This document shows, one piece after another, positions 1-11,716 of a stretch of 64,000 nucleotides of DNA. Location of the stretch: the NCBI GenBank assembly GCA_963785155.1, contig CAWAUB010000001.1:124001-188000 (forward strand). Direction: 5' to 3'. Made by a program: the position numbers and the translations under genes. Every line of letters begins with the position of its first letter. The stretch's first letter is position 1. The DNA comes from DASUSH01 sp963785155 (GTDB lineage Bacteria > Actinomycetota > Thermoleophilia > Solirubrobacterales > 70-9). A model generated the notes under the pieces. That model saw only the letters and a program-made list of their open reading frames with translations. It did not search any database and had not been told where the DNA came from.

Positions 1-784
1 ATCAGCGCCAGCGCCATCACATCGTTCCGCGCGTCCCCCGCCTGGTCGGCAAACACCCCGGCATCGAGAACGACGAACGCCCCAAGCACCGACGAGACCA
101 CCCACACCCCAAGGCCGCCCGAGGCACCAAGAAGCAAGCAGGGCCAAGCGCCAACCACCCGAGATTCAGCAGCGGCGACAGCACATCCCGCCCGGTGATC
201 ACCATCCCCGCCGCATGCAACAGCTCCGAATTCGCCGGGTAGAACCAACTCAGCAGAACGGGAGTCGTGTAGTGGAAGTCCCAGATACTCCCCGTCTCGG
301 CGAACCGAGCCGCAAACGGCAGGTGGTACCACTGGCTATCGAAGCCGTAGATGCCCTCACCCAACGCCTCAAGGGTGGGCATAGCCCAATGAGTGAAGAC
401 CACGGCGGTGGCAGCGATCGCGATTGTGAGCTGAAGGGGTCTTCCGCCGAGGGACGGAGGGTTCTGGCCGCGGGTCCTGTCGGGAGGGGACCCCCTCCCG
501 CGCCACCCGCGAGAGGCAGGCGCTCCGCCAGCGGTCCCGCCGCCAGGCCAAACACGAAGCGATGCAATGAGCAACGGGAGCTGCTCGAACAATCCAACCA
601 GCCCAAGCACCTCACAGATCAAAAGGAATGCGGATAGCCCCAGCACCGCTTCGGCCAAGCGCGCGGGGGCGCCGGAGAACGTCGGCAGCAGGGCGCGCCG
701 CAACCGAATCGCCCCGAACGCCAAAGCGCCGGCGATCGCCGCCAACTGCGCAACCGCGATCAGGTACTCACCGAGATCAAGCAC
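1..784 (-). CDS. Multi-pass membrane protein, glycosyltransferase-C (GT39/PMT)-like, 3' end beyond window
   Basis: The ATG is at 784 and the gene runs off the left edge. Hydrophobic segments occur around residues 8-25, 43-70 and 118-135. The segment FDSQWYHLPFAARF followed by WFYPANSELLHA resembles membrane glycosyltransferases of the GT-C/GT39 type, which transfer sugar from a lipid carrier at the outer face of the membrane; that family link is an inference. A single-base deletion near 127 breaks the frame: residues after LGPAC continue sensibly (GASGGLGVWVVSSVLGAFVV) only in the next frame. It follows the septum initiator gene by 33 bp on the same strand. A low-complexity Gly/Pro/Arg-rich stretch near residues 80-112 may be a loop or another local sequence error. 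Confidence 0.55.
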
Positions 785-817
785 GCGGGGATCCTCCTCC
801 CCACCGCGCCCCGGCGG

Positions 818-1198
818 CTACTTCTCGCGCAGCCCGCGGACGACGTAGGCGCGTTCGCCCTCGCCGACCATGCCCATCTTGCGCGCCTCTCGCTCGGCGC
901 CGCCGGGCCGGCTGAGCGCCTCGACCCGCTGCTTCAGCTCCTGGTTCGTCTGCTGGAGCTCGACCAGGTTCGCCTTCTCCGCCTTCGACTCCTGCCAGGC
1001 GTCGACGAAGCCGGCGAGCGGGTTGACGTAGAGGGCGACGATCAGGAAGAGGACGAGTACCAGGGCGATCCGCCCCGTGCGTTCCCAGTCGATCCGCGAA
1101 CGCCTCCGCGAGCGCGACCTGGGGGCGACCCGGTAGCGACGTTGCGTCGATCGGTGCGCACGCGCGCTCACTGACCATTTGTTCGATGCTCTGGCCAC
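818..1198 (-). CDS. Septum formation initiator (FtsB/DivIC) family protein
   Basis: A 126-residue protein with a basic N-terminus (residues 1-40), one membrane segment (about 43-59, RIALVLVLFLIVALYV) and a following coiled coil (about 66-95, KAEKANLVELQQTNQELKQR). The tail has the typical ARKMGMVGEGERAYVV motif. This is the layout of FtsB/DivIC proteins, which bridge FtsL and FtsQ in the divisome with the coiled coil outside the membrane. It lies downstream of eno on the same strand, an arrangement common in Actinobacteria. The exact start is uncertain because the N-terminal basic extension is poorly conserved. Confidence 0.88.
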   Translation of the reverse strand: MARASNKWSVSARAHRSTQRRYRVAPRSRSRRRSRIDWERTGRIALVLVLFLIVALYVNPLAGFVDAWQESKAEKANLVELQQTNQELKQRVEALSRPGGAEREARKMGMVGEGERAYVVRGLREK

Positions 1199-1243
1199 CC
1201 ACCCTCCGAGTCCGGCAGGTGGGCGCTATCGCCCATTTCAGCG

Positions 1244-2530
1244 CTACCTACCGGCGAAGGCGCTCAGGCCGGGGTAGGTGGCCCGGTCGCCGAGCTCCTC
1301 CTCGATCCGCAGGAGCTGGTTGTACTTGGCGACCCGGTCGGAGCGTGACGGGGCGCCCGTCTTGATCTGGCCGACGCCGGTCGCGACCGCGAGATCGGCG
1401 ATCGTCGTGTCCTCCGTCTCGCCGGAGCGGTGGGACATCACCGCGGCGTAGCCGGCGCCCCGGGCGATCTCGATCGCCTCGAGCGTCTCCGTCAGGGTGC
1501 CGATCTGGTTCACCTTGATCAGGATCGCGTTGCCGACGCCGAGGTCGATCCCCCGCCGCAGCCGCTCGGGGTTGGTGACGAACAGGTCGTCGCCCACCAG
1601 CTGGCAGCGACTGCCGATCCGATCGGAGAGGAGCTTCCAGCCGTCCCAGTCCTCCTCGTCCATGCCGTCCTCGATCGAGACGATCGGGAACTTCTCGGCC
1701 TGCTCGGCCCAGTAGTCGGCCATCTGCTCGGGTGACAGGGTCCGCCCCTCGCTGGCGAGCTCGTAGCCGCCGTTCTCGAAGATCTCGCTGGTCGCCGGGT
1801 CGAGGGCGATGTGGACGTCGCGGCCCGGCTCGTAGCCGGCCGCCTCGATCCCGGTGACGAGCATCTCGAGCGCCTCGGCGTTCGACTCCAGGTCGGGAGC
1901 GAACCCGCCTTCGTCGCCGCCGCCGGTGCCGAGCCCGCGGTCGTGCAGCGCCTTCTTCAGCGCATGAAACACCTCAGTGCCGACGCGGAGACCCTCCGAG
2001 AAGGATCCGGCGCCGGCCGGCACGACCATGAATTCCTGGAAATCCACCTTGTTGTCGGCGTGGGCACCGCCGTTGAGGACGTTCATCATCGGCACGGGAA
2101 GCGTGCGCGCGTCGTCCCCGCCGAGGTGCCGCCAGAGCGGCACTCCGGCCGCTGCAGCCCCCGCCTTCGCGAAAGCCAGCGAGACGCCGAGGATCGCGTT
2201 CGCCCCGAGGCGCGACTTGTTGTCCGTTCCGTCGAGATCGATCAACCTGCGGTCGAGGTCCTCCTGGGAGCCGTCGAAGCCGGCGACCGCCTCCGCGATC
2301 TCCCCGTTCACGTTCGAGACCGCCTTCGAAACGCCCTTGCCGCCCCAGGCCTCGCCCCCGTCGCGAAGCTCCGTGGCCTCGAACTCGCCCGTGGAGGCGC
2401 CGGAAGGGACCGCGGCCCGGCCGGTAGCTCCGCCGGCGAGCGTCAGCTCCACCTCGACCGTCGGGTTGCCCCGCGAGTCGAGGATCTGGCGTGCGTGGAT
2501 CGAATCGATCGCGCCCATGAGGCGCGGCAT
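1244..2530 (-). CDS. eno: Enolase (phosphopyruvate hydratase)
   Basis: Cytoplasmic glycolytic enzyme converting 2-phosphoglycerate to phosphoenolpyruvate. The 428-residue length is normal. Visible landmarks: substrate loop PSGASTGEFEATELRDG (about 42-58), proton-transfer Glu207 in GGDEGGFAPDL, Mg ligands Asp244, Glu287 (SIEDGMDEEDW) and Asp314 (VGDDLF), catalytic Lys339 (LIKVNQIGTLTE), and the enolase signature with SHRSGETEDT at 366-375. The start may be the ATG at 2530 or the internal ATG at 2518, since conserved homology begins at the second Met (MGAIDSIHARQ). It sits upstream of the septum initiator on the same strand. Confidence 0.97.
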   Translation of the reverse strand: MPRLMGAIDSIHARQILDSRGNPTVEVELTLAGGATGRAAVPSGASTGEFEATELRDGGEAWGGKGVSKAVSNVNGEIAEAVAGFDGSQEDLDRRLIDLDGTDNKSRLGANAILGVSLAFAKAGAAAAGVPLWRHLGGDDARTLPVPMMNVLNGGAHADNKVDFQEFMVVPAGAGSFSEGLRVGTEVFHALKKALHDRGLGTGGGDEGGFAPDLESNAEALEMLVTGIEAAGYEPGRDVHIALDPATSEIFENGGYELASEGRTLSPEQMADYWAEQAEKFPIVSIEDGMDEEDWDGWKLLSDRIGSRCQLVGDDLFVTNPERLRRGIDLGVGNAILIKVNQIGTLTETLEAIEIARGAGYAAVMSHRSGETEDTTIADLAVATGVGQIKTGAPSRSDRVAKYNQLLRIEEELGDRATYPGLSAFAGR

Positions 2531-2584
2531 TCTAGGCGGCGGGATTCCTCGTGCAGGGAGTCATAAGCACGCTCGGGGAAAGGT

Positions 2585-2618
2585 GACCGTCCCGCACCGG
2601 CGAAAGCGGACCGTCCCT
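2585..2618. repeat. Short direct repeat GACCGTCCC in the eno/carboxypeptidase intergenic space
   Basis: GACCGTCCC occurs at 2585-2593 and again at 2610-2618, 25 bp apart, with a C-GAAA-G tetraloop-like segment between. It lies between the divergent starts of eno and the LysM peptidase gene. It may be a REP-like remnant or a leader structure; function is unknown. Confidence 0.3.
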
Positions 2619-2635
2619 CAACCGAAGGAGCCCAC

Positions 2636-3277
2636 GTGAAATGTCGCCACGTGGGAGCGGGGATTCTCCTTGGCTCGTCGTTACTGGTCGCCTCACCGGC
2701 CGCCGGCGCCGTGCCGCATCTCGTGCAACCCGGCGAATCGCTGTCGTCGGTGGCCGCAGCAAACGGCTACGACGCAGCGTCGCTGGCATCGTTCAACGGC
2801 CTGCCCGCGGATGCCTGGCTGATCGCCGGGCAGACGATTCAGGTCCCGAGCTCGGAGGAACTTGGGATCGTCAGCCCGGCCGTGCCCGTTGCCGCGCCGG
2901 CTCCGGTGGCCACCGCGCCGGCCGGAATGGGCTACATCGACTCACCATGGGGCGGGTTGGCGCTCGACCCGGCCGCCGCCGAGTCGTGGAACGCGATGGC
3001 CGATGCCGCGATGCAGCGATTCGGCGTCGACCTCTACCCGGACGGGACGGTGTCCGCCTACCGCACCTACGAGCAGCAGGCGTCGCTCTACGAGCAATAC
3101 CTCGCCGGTACCGGCGCGCCGGCCAACCCGCCGGGGACCTCCTCGCACGAGCTCGGCGTCGCCGTCGATGTCGCGACCCCGGAGATGCGGTCGGTGATCG
3201 ACCAGATCGGCGGCGAGTTCGGCTGGTCCGGGACGATCCCGGACGAGTGGTGGCACGTCAGCTGGGGCGGTTACTGA
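2636..3277 (+). CDS. Secreted LysM plus D-Ala-D-Ala carboxypeptidase (VanY/M15B) protein
   Basis: A 213-residue exported peptidoglycan hydrolase. A signal peptide spans about residues 1-25, a LysM domain 27-72 (HLVQPGESLSSVAAANG ... WLIAGQTIQVP), a Pro/Ala linker 78-97, and an M15 peptidase domain 105-213. The zinc site is visible: SSHELGVAVDV gives His171 and Asp178, and EWWHVSW gives Glu204 and His207. Family knowledge predicts cleavage of the terminal D-Ala of stem peptides. The GTG start at 2636 is chosen because GAAGGAG lies at 2624-2630, five bases upstream. It is divergent from eno. Confidence 0.9.
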   Translation: MKCRHVGAGILLGSSLLVASPAAGAVPHLVQPGESLSSVAAANGYDAASLASFNGLPADAWLIAGQTIQVPSSEELGIVSPAVPVAAPAPVATAPAGMGYIDSPWGGLALDPAAAESWNAMADAAMQRFGVDLYPDGTVSAYRTYEQQASLYEQYLAGTGAPANPPGTSSHELGVAVDVATPEMRSVIDQIGGEFGWSGTIPDEWWHVSWGGY

Positions 3278-3330
3278 GCGGTCCTCCTCTGGGTGAGACG
3301 AACTGGCGGAACCCCGACCGAGGAGCGGAG

Positions 3331-3828
3331 ATGAAGCCAGGTTTCCTGCCACTGACCCTGATCGCCGTCGCAGTGCTCGCGATCGCCGGCTGCGGAGGCG
3401 ACGACGAGGAATCGACAAGCTCCGAGGCGACCGAGGATGCCGCGACGATCGAGATCAACGGCGAGCCCGCGAACGACGAGGGCTCCGAGACGCTCGGCGG
3501 CGACTCGATCGAGCTCGAGGAAGATGACTTCTACTTCGAGCCGACCGTGATCAGCGGCGAGGCCGGGCAGCCGGTGACGCTCGAGATCACGAACGAGGGC
3601 GAGTCGGAGCACAACATCACGATCTCCGATCAGGGCATCGACGAGGACACCGAGCCTGGCGAGTTGACCACGGTCGACGCGGAGATCCCGGATTCCGGCG
3701 TGATCACGTTCTTCTGCTCCTACCACGAGGCGCAGAACATGCGCGGAGGCCTGGCGGTCACCGGATCCGAGCCCACATCAAGCAGCGAGTCGTCCTCGGA
3801 CGAGGCGTCGAGCTCCGGCGGCTACTAG
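3331..3828 (+). CDS. Cupredoxin-fold lipoprotein with type 1 copper ligands
   Basis: A 165-residue lipoprotein. The lipobox LAIAGC puts the lipidated Cys at 21, followed by an acidic linker and a plastocyanin/azurin-like domain from about 58 to 146. All four blue-copper ligands can be assigned: His94 (SEHNIT), Cys129 and His132 (FFCSYHE), Met137 (QNMRGG). A Ser-rich tail follows. It probably carries electrons at the outer membrane face. The start ATG at 3331 has AGGAG at 3321-3325; longer frames upstream overlap the peptidase and are not used. The gene ends by overlapping the mazG stop convergently by 4 bp. Confidence 0.85.
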   Translation: MKPGFLPLTLIAVAVLAIAGCGGDDEESTSSEATEDAATIEINGEPANDEGSETLGGDSIELEEDDFYFEPTVISGEAGQPVTLEITNEGESEHNITISDQGIDEDTEPGELTTVDAEIPDSGVITFFCSYHEAQNMRGGLAVTGSEPTSSSESSSDEASSSGGY

Positions 3829-4484
3829 CGGCGCTCGTCGCGGAAGCGCTCGGCAGCAGCGCGTACCGCTAGCTCCGGGTCGACGCCGAGCCGGCGTGAC
3901 TCGGCGACCAGCTCAAGCAGCGTCTCCCCCAGTCGGCGCTCGGCCGCGTCGCGCTCCTCCGGGTCCTTCGACGCGGGCGATCCCGCCTCCGGGTCGGCGC
4001 GGCGGAGGATCTTGCGCGCGTAGAGCAGGCCGGGCAGGTTCTCCGGTACGTCGGCGAACGGGTCTGTCGCGCCGCGGCCCTCGACCTCGCGCTTGATCTG
4101 GTCCCAGTTGCGCAGGACCTCCCGCGCGGTCGATGCGTCGCCGACCGCCTCGGCGGCCTCGCTCTCGTCGCCGAAGACGTGCGGGTGGCGGCGGACCAGC
4201 TTCTCGATCATCCCCTGCGCGACGGTGGCGAGATCGCCCGCGCCCCTCTCCTCCAGCAGGAGGGCCAGGAAGTGGACCTGGAAGAGGACGTCGCCGAGCT
4301 CGTCGAGCAGCTTCTCGTCGTCGCCGCGGGCCGCGGCGTCCGCGAGCTCGTAGGCCTCCTCGACCGTGTGCGGGACGATCGAGCGCTCGTCCTGCTCGCG
4401 GTCCCAGGGGCACTCGCGGCGCAGGCGCCGGGTGATCGCGTCTAGGCGCTCGAGGGCGTCAGCCGAGCTGGAGGGCTCAGCCAC
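3825..4484 (-). CDS. mazG: Nucleoside triphosphate pyrophosphohydrolase MazG
   Basis: About 219 residues. The MazG fold is clear: LERLDAITRRLRRECPWDREQ at the start, VEEAYELADAA, LLDELGDVLFQVHFLALL with the metal-binding EExxE and ELGD clusters, then RRHPHVFGDE and NWDQIKREVEGR. MazG hydrolyses NTPs to NMP and pyrophosphate, cleaning the nucleotide pool. The GTG at 4484 is chosen because the fold starts right after it; this overlaps the end of the upstream foldase gene by 43 bp, implying translational coupling. The frame stays open further upstream through proline-rich foldase sequence, but that is not taken as part of MazG. Confidence 0.88.
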   Translation of the reverse strand: MAEPSSSADALERLDAITRRLRRECPWDREQDERSIVPHTVEEAYELADAAARGDDEKLLDELGDVLFQVHFLALLLEERGAGDLATVAQGMIEKLVRRHPHVFGDESEAAEAVGDASTAREVLRNWDQIKREVEGRGATDPFADVPENLPGLLYARKILRRADPEAGSPASKDPEERDAAERRLGETLLELVAESRRLGVDPELAVRAAAERFRDERR

Positions 4485-6061
4485 CCGGGCCGGCGGCGGG
4501 CCGGGACCGGCGCTGCGCCCTGCGGGGGCGCACCGGCGGGCGGTGCGGTGGGCACGGGGGCTGCACCGGCGGGCGGAGCTGCACCGGCGGGCGGTGCGGT
4601 TGGGACCGGGGCAGCGCCAGCGGGCGGTGCGCCCGTGGGCGGAACGGCGCCCGGAGGCGCGCCAGTCGGCGGGACTGCGCCGCCGGGAACTGCGCCCGGG
4701 ATCGCGCCACCCGGGATGCCCGGGGGTAGACCCGGAACCGCCGGCTGCGGCGGCGGGAACGGGCCCTGCGCGAGGTTGGTCAGCGGATCGGAGTCGGGGG
4801 GCGAGCCGGGCGCGCGCGGCTTGCGCGAGAGCGCCGGGGCGGCACAGCCCTGTGTCTCCGCCTGCTCGTCGGTGCAGGCCGGCGGCGACGGAATGTCGAA
4901 GTTGACGCAGCGGTCGGTGGCGTACTCCTCGGCGCAGATGGTCAGCTCGGTCCACTTCGCGGTGAAGTCGGCCTCGAACTCGGTGGCGAGCTGCTCCTGC
5001 TTCTGAGCCGCGAGCTGCTGGCGGATCTGGTCCTCAACGCCGCCCTCGCCGGTGAGGGGCGTGGTCTCGGCCGGGTTGATCTTCACGACCTCCGCCGCGT
5101 AGAAGCCGTTGTCGGTCTGGATCGGGCCGACGATCTCGCCCTCGGGCGCGCTGAACACGGCCTCGTCGAAGGCCGGGCCGCCGGGGCTCTGGCCCTCGAC
5201 GACGCCCTCGAGCAGGCCGCCGCGGTCCTTCGAGACCGGGTCCTGCGAGAACTCCTTCGCGACCTTCTCCCAGCTCTCGTCCGAATCATCGGACTCGAGC
5301 TCGGTGATCGCGTCCTCGACCTTCGCCTCATCCTGGTTCTGGATCGTGCGGACGTCGCGCGTCTCCGGGACCTGGAACTGGGTGATGTTCTCCTCGTAGA
5401 ACTCCTCGACATCGTCCTGCGGGATCGCGGCGGCGGCCTCCTCGGGGTTGGGGCCGATGATCGCCTCCTGGACCCGCTCGGCGAGGATCATCACGCGGAC
5501 CTCGCGCTGGACGCCCTCGCAAGCGGTCGGATCGCCCTCGGCGACCTCGTCCTCGGTGCAGAAGCCCTGCTCGAGGACGAACTTCTCGAATTCCTTGGGG
5601 CTGCCGAAGTTCTGCTCGACGATCTGGTCGGCGCGGTCCGTGATCTCCGTCTCGTCGACCGTGATCCCGCGGTCGGCGGCCTCGCCCTGAATCCAGAGCG
5701 GCAGCAGGACCTCGCTGAGCGCCTGCTCCTTGAAGAGATCGAACTGCGGATCGTCCGGCGGCGGCGCCTCCTTCAGGCCCTGCTGCTCCGCGACTCGAGT
5801 GAGCGCGCTGTCGAAATCCTCCTGGGAGACGACGCCATCGTCGACCTCCTGCACCTCCGCGACGCTGTCGGTGGGCGCCGAGCCCTCACCGAGGTGGCCA
5901 CGGCCGACGATCACGATCGCGGCGAGGACGATCAGGACGACACCGAAGATCAGCGCCATGAGCCGCTTATGCGGCTTCTTCATCCCGCCCTGCTCCTTGG
6001 GCGCGGGACGATTGGTCCGCGCCCCCTTCGCGGGGTTTCCCTTCCTGGCCTGGGGACTCAC
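4442..6061 (-). CDS. SurA/PrsA-like foldase with parvulin (PpiC) domain
   Basis: A 539-residue membrane-anchored peptidyl-prolyl isomerase. A basic N-terminus is followed by one membrane anchor (about 34-53), a SurA N-terminal chaperone region (about 75-215) and a PpiC rotamase domain (about 235-340, with VAKEFSQDPVSKDRGGLLEGVV and GPIQTDNGFYAAEVVKI). It is expected to help fold proteins outside the membrane. The last about 120 residues are Pro/Ala/Gly-rich with repeated GAAPVPTAPPAGA units, encoded by tandem GC-rich DNA at about 4540-4720. The repeats may be wall-spanning or partly a sequencing artefact. It is upstream of and overlaps mazG. Confidence 0.85.
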   Translation of the reverse strand: MSPQARKGNPAKGARTNRPAPKEQGGMKKPHKRLMALIFGVVLIVLAAIVIVGRGHLGEGSAPTDSVAEVQEVDDGVVSQEDFDSALTRVAEQQGLKEAPPPDDPQFDLFKEQALSEVLLPLWIQGEAADRGITVDETEITDRADQIVEQNFGSPKEFEKFVLEQGFCTEDEVAEGDPTACEGVQREVRVMILAERVQEAIIGPNPEEAAAAIPQDDVEEFYEENITQFQVPETRDVRTIQNQDEAKVEDAITELESDDSDESWEKVAKEFSQDPVSKDRGGLLEGVVEGQSPGGPAFDEAVFSAPEGEIVGPIQTDNGFYAAEVVKINPAETTPLTGEGGVEDQIRQQLAAQKQEQLATEFEADFTAKWTELTICAEEYATDRCVNFDIPSPPACTDEQAETQGCAAPALSRKPRAPGSPPDSDPLTNLAQGPFPPPQPAVPGLPPGIPGGAIPGAVPGGAVPPTGAPPGAVPPTGAPPAGAAPVPTAPPAGAAPPAGAAPVPTAPPAGAPPQGAAPVPARRRPGWLSPPARLTPSSA

Positions 6062-6097
6062 GAGCGGGGCAGCATACCGGCGTGGCTCAAAAGAACG

Positions 6098-9504
<3,407 letters not shown>

Positions 9505-9558
9505 GACGAACGACCGGGCTCCGGGCCCGGCCCACCGATCCTAGCTACGCGCGACCAC

Positions 9559-9605
9559 CGCGAACGTCCGTAACACCCTCGAAAGCGAAGGGTGGGACGT
9601 TCGCG
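9559..9605 (-). terminator. Long stem-loop downstream of the crotonase gene
   Basis: Perfect 11-bp arms CGCGAACGTCC (9559-9569) and GGACGTTCGCG (9595-9605) enclose an inner ACCCT/AGGGT stem with a C-GAAA-G loop. It starts 2 bp after the crotonase stop and precedes mfd. No U-tract follows, so it may be a U-less terminator or an mRNA-stability/processing hairpin. Confidence 0.5.
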
Positions 9606-9607
9606 GG

Positions 9608-10333
9608 TCAGGGGCGGTCGGGCAGGCCCGGGCCGGTGCGCTGCCATTCGACCTGGCCGCGGCCCTCGGCGGCCGTGCGCTCCTCGATCCCGTCGTGGTC
9701 GTGGAGCATCCGCTTCAGTCGGGCGACGCCGTCGGGGTCGAGCTCGGCGACGCCCTCGGCGAGCTTCAGCGCCGCGCCCTCGGTGGCAGCGGCGGGGGCG
9801 ATCTTGTGGACGAGGCCCCAGCGGTGGGCGTCGTCCGGGCCGATCTCCCGCGCGGTGAGTAGCGCGTACTTGGCTACCGAGAGGCCGACGAGCGTGACGA
9901 GGCGGGCGGGGCCGACCGGAACGCCGAGGGCGGCGCCCGGGAAACGCAGCCGCATGTTCGACCCGCCGACGCGAAGGTCGCAGGCGATCGCGATCTCGGC
10001 GCCGCCACCGACGCAGGCGCCGTGGCAGGCGGCGACGGTCGGGCGGGGGAAGCCCGTGAGCGCGTCGTAGAACTCGGCCCAGAGCTCCATCCGGCGCACC
10101 CGGCCTTCCTCGTCGAGGTCCTCGCGGACGTCGGCGCCGGCGGAAAGGCCCATGTGGTCGTTCGAGGAGATCACCAGGACGCGGAGGTCCGGGTCCTCCC
10201 GGGCGGTCCGCAGGTGGTCGAGGAGCTCGGTCAGCATCTGCGTGTTGATCGCGTTGCGCGCGTCTGCCCGCTCGAGCCGGACCAAGCCGATGCCGCGTTC
10301 GTCCACCGAGTAGCTGGTCAGCGGGTCAGCCAT
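9608..10333 (-). CDS. Enoyl-CoA hydratase/isomerase (crotonase) family protein
   Basis: A 241-residue crotonase-fold protein. The acyl-CoA oxyanion-hole segments are visible as LSAGAD (63-68) and CVGGGAEIAIACDLR (107-121). Glu113 aligns with the first catalytic Glu of enoyl-CoA hydratase, but the position of the second catalytic Glu (usually PE-x-x-x-G) reads FPGAALG here, so simple hydratase activity is doubtful; an isomerase, thioesterase or other crotonase reaction is possible. Its start overlaps the pth stop by 8 bp, so the two are probably translated together. Substrate cannot be read from the sequence. Confidence 0.8.
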   Translation of the reverse strand: MADPLTSYSVDERGIGLVRLERADARNAINTQMLTELLDHLRTAREDPDLRVLVISSNDHMGLSAGADVREDLDEEGRVRRMELWAEFYDALTGFPRPTVAACHGACVGGGAEIAIACDLRVGGSNMRLRFPGAALGVPVGPARLVTLVGLSVAKYALLTAREIGPDDAHRWGLVHKIAPAAATEGAALKLAEGVAELDPDGVARLKRMLHDHDGIEERTAAEGRGQVEWQRTGPGLPDRP

Positions 10334-10940
10334 GGATCGGTGCCTCGTCGCGGGCGATCGCGTCGACCAATTCCTCTGTCTCCTGCGCTCCGAGGAAGAT
10401 CAGCTCGCGCACCTGGTCCTCGGCTTCGGCGAAGCGGCCGAGCACGTGGGCGCTGACGATCTCGGGATCGGTGGAGTCGGGGCGGCCGACTCCCACGCGG
10501 ACCCGCCAGAAGTCGCGGTCGCCGAGGCCGCGGGCGAGGCTCTTCAGCCCGTTGTGGCCGGCGACTCCGCCGCCCTGCTTGGCGCGGACCTCGCCGAAGG
10601 GGAGGTCGATCTCGTCGTGGACGACGACGAGCCTCGACAGCGGCACGCGCAGATCGCCGCGGGCCGGTCCCGCCGACTCCCCCGACTCGTTCATGTAGGT
10701 CTGCGGCAGGAGCACTGCGACGTGCGGGCCGCCGGGGCGGATCCGGCCGTCGGTGATCAGGCCGCGGTACTTCTCCTTCGCCTTCGGCAGCTCCCAGCGC
10801 CGGGTGAGCTCCGAGGCGACCTCGAAGCCGACGTTGTGGCGGGTCGCGGCGTACTTGCGGCCCGGGTTACCGAGGCCGACGATGAGGATGCGCCCGTCCG
10901 GACCGTCTCCGCCACCACGACGGCGGCTGAAGAGGCCCAA
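10326..10940 (-). CDS. pth: Peptidyl-tRNA hydrolase
   Basis: A 204-residue enzyme that frees tRNA from stalled peptidyl-tRNA. Landmarks: IVGLGNPGRKYAATRHNVGFEV with catalytic His35 and substrate-binding Asn25, PQTYMNESG, and VVHDEIDLPFGEVRAKQGG with the catalytic-pair Asp. A short basic and glycine-rich N-terminal extension (about 15 residues) precedes the fold. It lies 6 bp downstream of the L25 gene, the usual rplY-pth order in Actinobacteria and other bacteria. Confidence 0.95.
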   Translation of the reverse strand: MGLFSRRRGGGDGPDGRILIVGLGNPGRKYAATRHNVGFEVASELTRRWELPKAKEKYRGLITDGRIRPGGPHVAVLLPQTYMNESGESAGPARGDLRVPLSRLVVVHDEIDLPFGEVRAKQGGGVAGHNGLKSLARGLGDRDFWRVRVGVGRPDSTDPEIVSAHVLGRFAEAEDQVRELIFLGAQETEELVDAIARDEAPIHG

Positions 10941-10946
10941 CGTCTA

Positions 10947-11669
10947 CTACTCCTCGCCGCCCTCTTCGCCGATGCGCTCGGGCTGCTGGGGCTCCTCGTC
11001 ACCCTCGGCAGCTTCCTCGCCCTCGGCGCCCTCCTCGGGCTCGATCGGCTCGCCGTCCTCGCCGACGAGCACCTCCTCCTCGAGCTCCTCGGGCTCCTCC
11101 TCGATGCGGGGCGGCGAGAGGGTCGCGATCGTGACCTCCTCGGGCTCCTCGGCCATGAAGGTGACGCCCTGGGGCGGGGTGACCGTTGAAAGCTGGATGG
11201 TGTCGTTGATCTCCATCGCGGAGACGTCGACGACGATCTGCTCGGGGATGTCGGTCGGCAGGGCCTCGACGGTGATCTCGCGGGTCACGTGCTCGAGCAC
11301 GCCGCCCTCCTTGACGCCGGGCGCCTCCTCCGTGCCCTCGAGCTCGATCGTGACCTCGGACTCGATGGCGACGTCGAGCTTCACCTCGAGCAGGTCGAGG
11401 TGCTGGATGTTGCCGCGCACCGGGTGGCGCTGCTGCTCCTTGATCACGACCGGCGTCGAGGAGCCATCGAAGTCGAGGTCGAAGAGCGCGGCACCCGTCT
11501 GGAGCACCGTGCGCAGCTCGCGGTCGGGCACCTCGAAGGCGCGCGCGTCCTTGCCGTCGCCGTAGACGACTCCGAGGACGAGGCCGTCGCGGCGCTTGCG
11601 CTTGCTGACCCGGGTGCCGAACTCGCTGCGCTCGGCGACCTTGATCTTCGGTCTTTGCTGAGAGGCCAT
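10947..11669 (-). CDS. rplY: 50S ribosomal protein L25/general stress protein Ctc
   Basis: A 240-residue long-form L25 (TL5/Ctc type). The N-terminal 5S rRNA-binding domain (about 1-95) shows KIKVAERSEFGTRVSKRKRRDGLVLGVVYG; the C-terminal beta domain (about 100-190) has HLDLLEVKLD and VEALPTDIPEQIVVDVSAM. The last about 50 residues are a highly acidic Glu/Pro tail, common in long actinobacterial forms. It is the first gene of a minus-strand run with pth and the crotonase, divergent from the ABC1 kinase gene 47 bp away. Confidence 0.95.
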   Translation of the reverse strand: MASQQRPKIKVAERSEFGTRVSKRKRRDGLVLGVVYGDGKDARAFEVPDRELRTVLQTGAALFDLDFDGSSTPVVIKEQQRHPVRGNIQHLDLLEVKLDVAIESEVTIELEGTEEAPGVKEGGVLEHVTREITVEALPTDIPEQIVVDVSAMEINDTIQLSTVTPPQGVTFMAEEPEEVTIATLSPPRIEEEPEELEEEVLVGEDGEPIEPEEGAEGEEAAEGDEEPQQPERIGEEGGEE

Positions 11670-11716
11670 GCGGCGAATGAGGATAGAGGGCGGACTCCTA
11701 ACTACGCTTCGGCGTC

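Noticed and set aside
2641..3828. A long open frame that would fuse an Arg-rich protein to the cupredoxin lipoprotein
   Set aside because: The upstream part is antisense-like low-quality sequence overlapping the peptidase gene; the lipoprotein has its own AGGAG and ATG at 3331.
4484..4955. An extended MazG N-terminus within the foldase region
   Set aside because: The extra 150 residues are the foldase tail read in another frame; the MazG fold starts right after the GTG at 4484.
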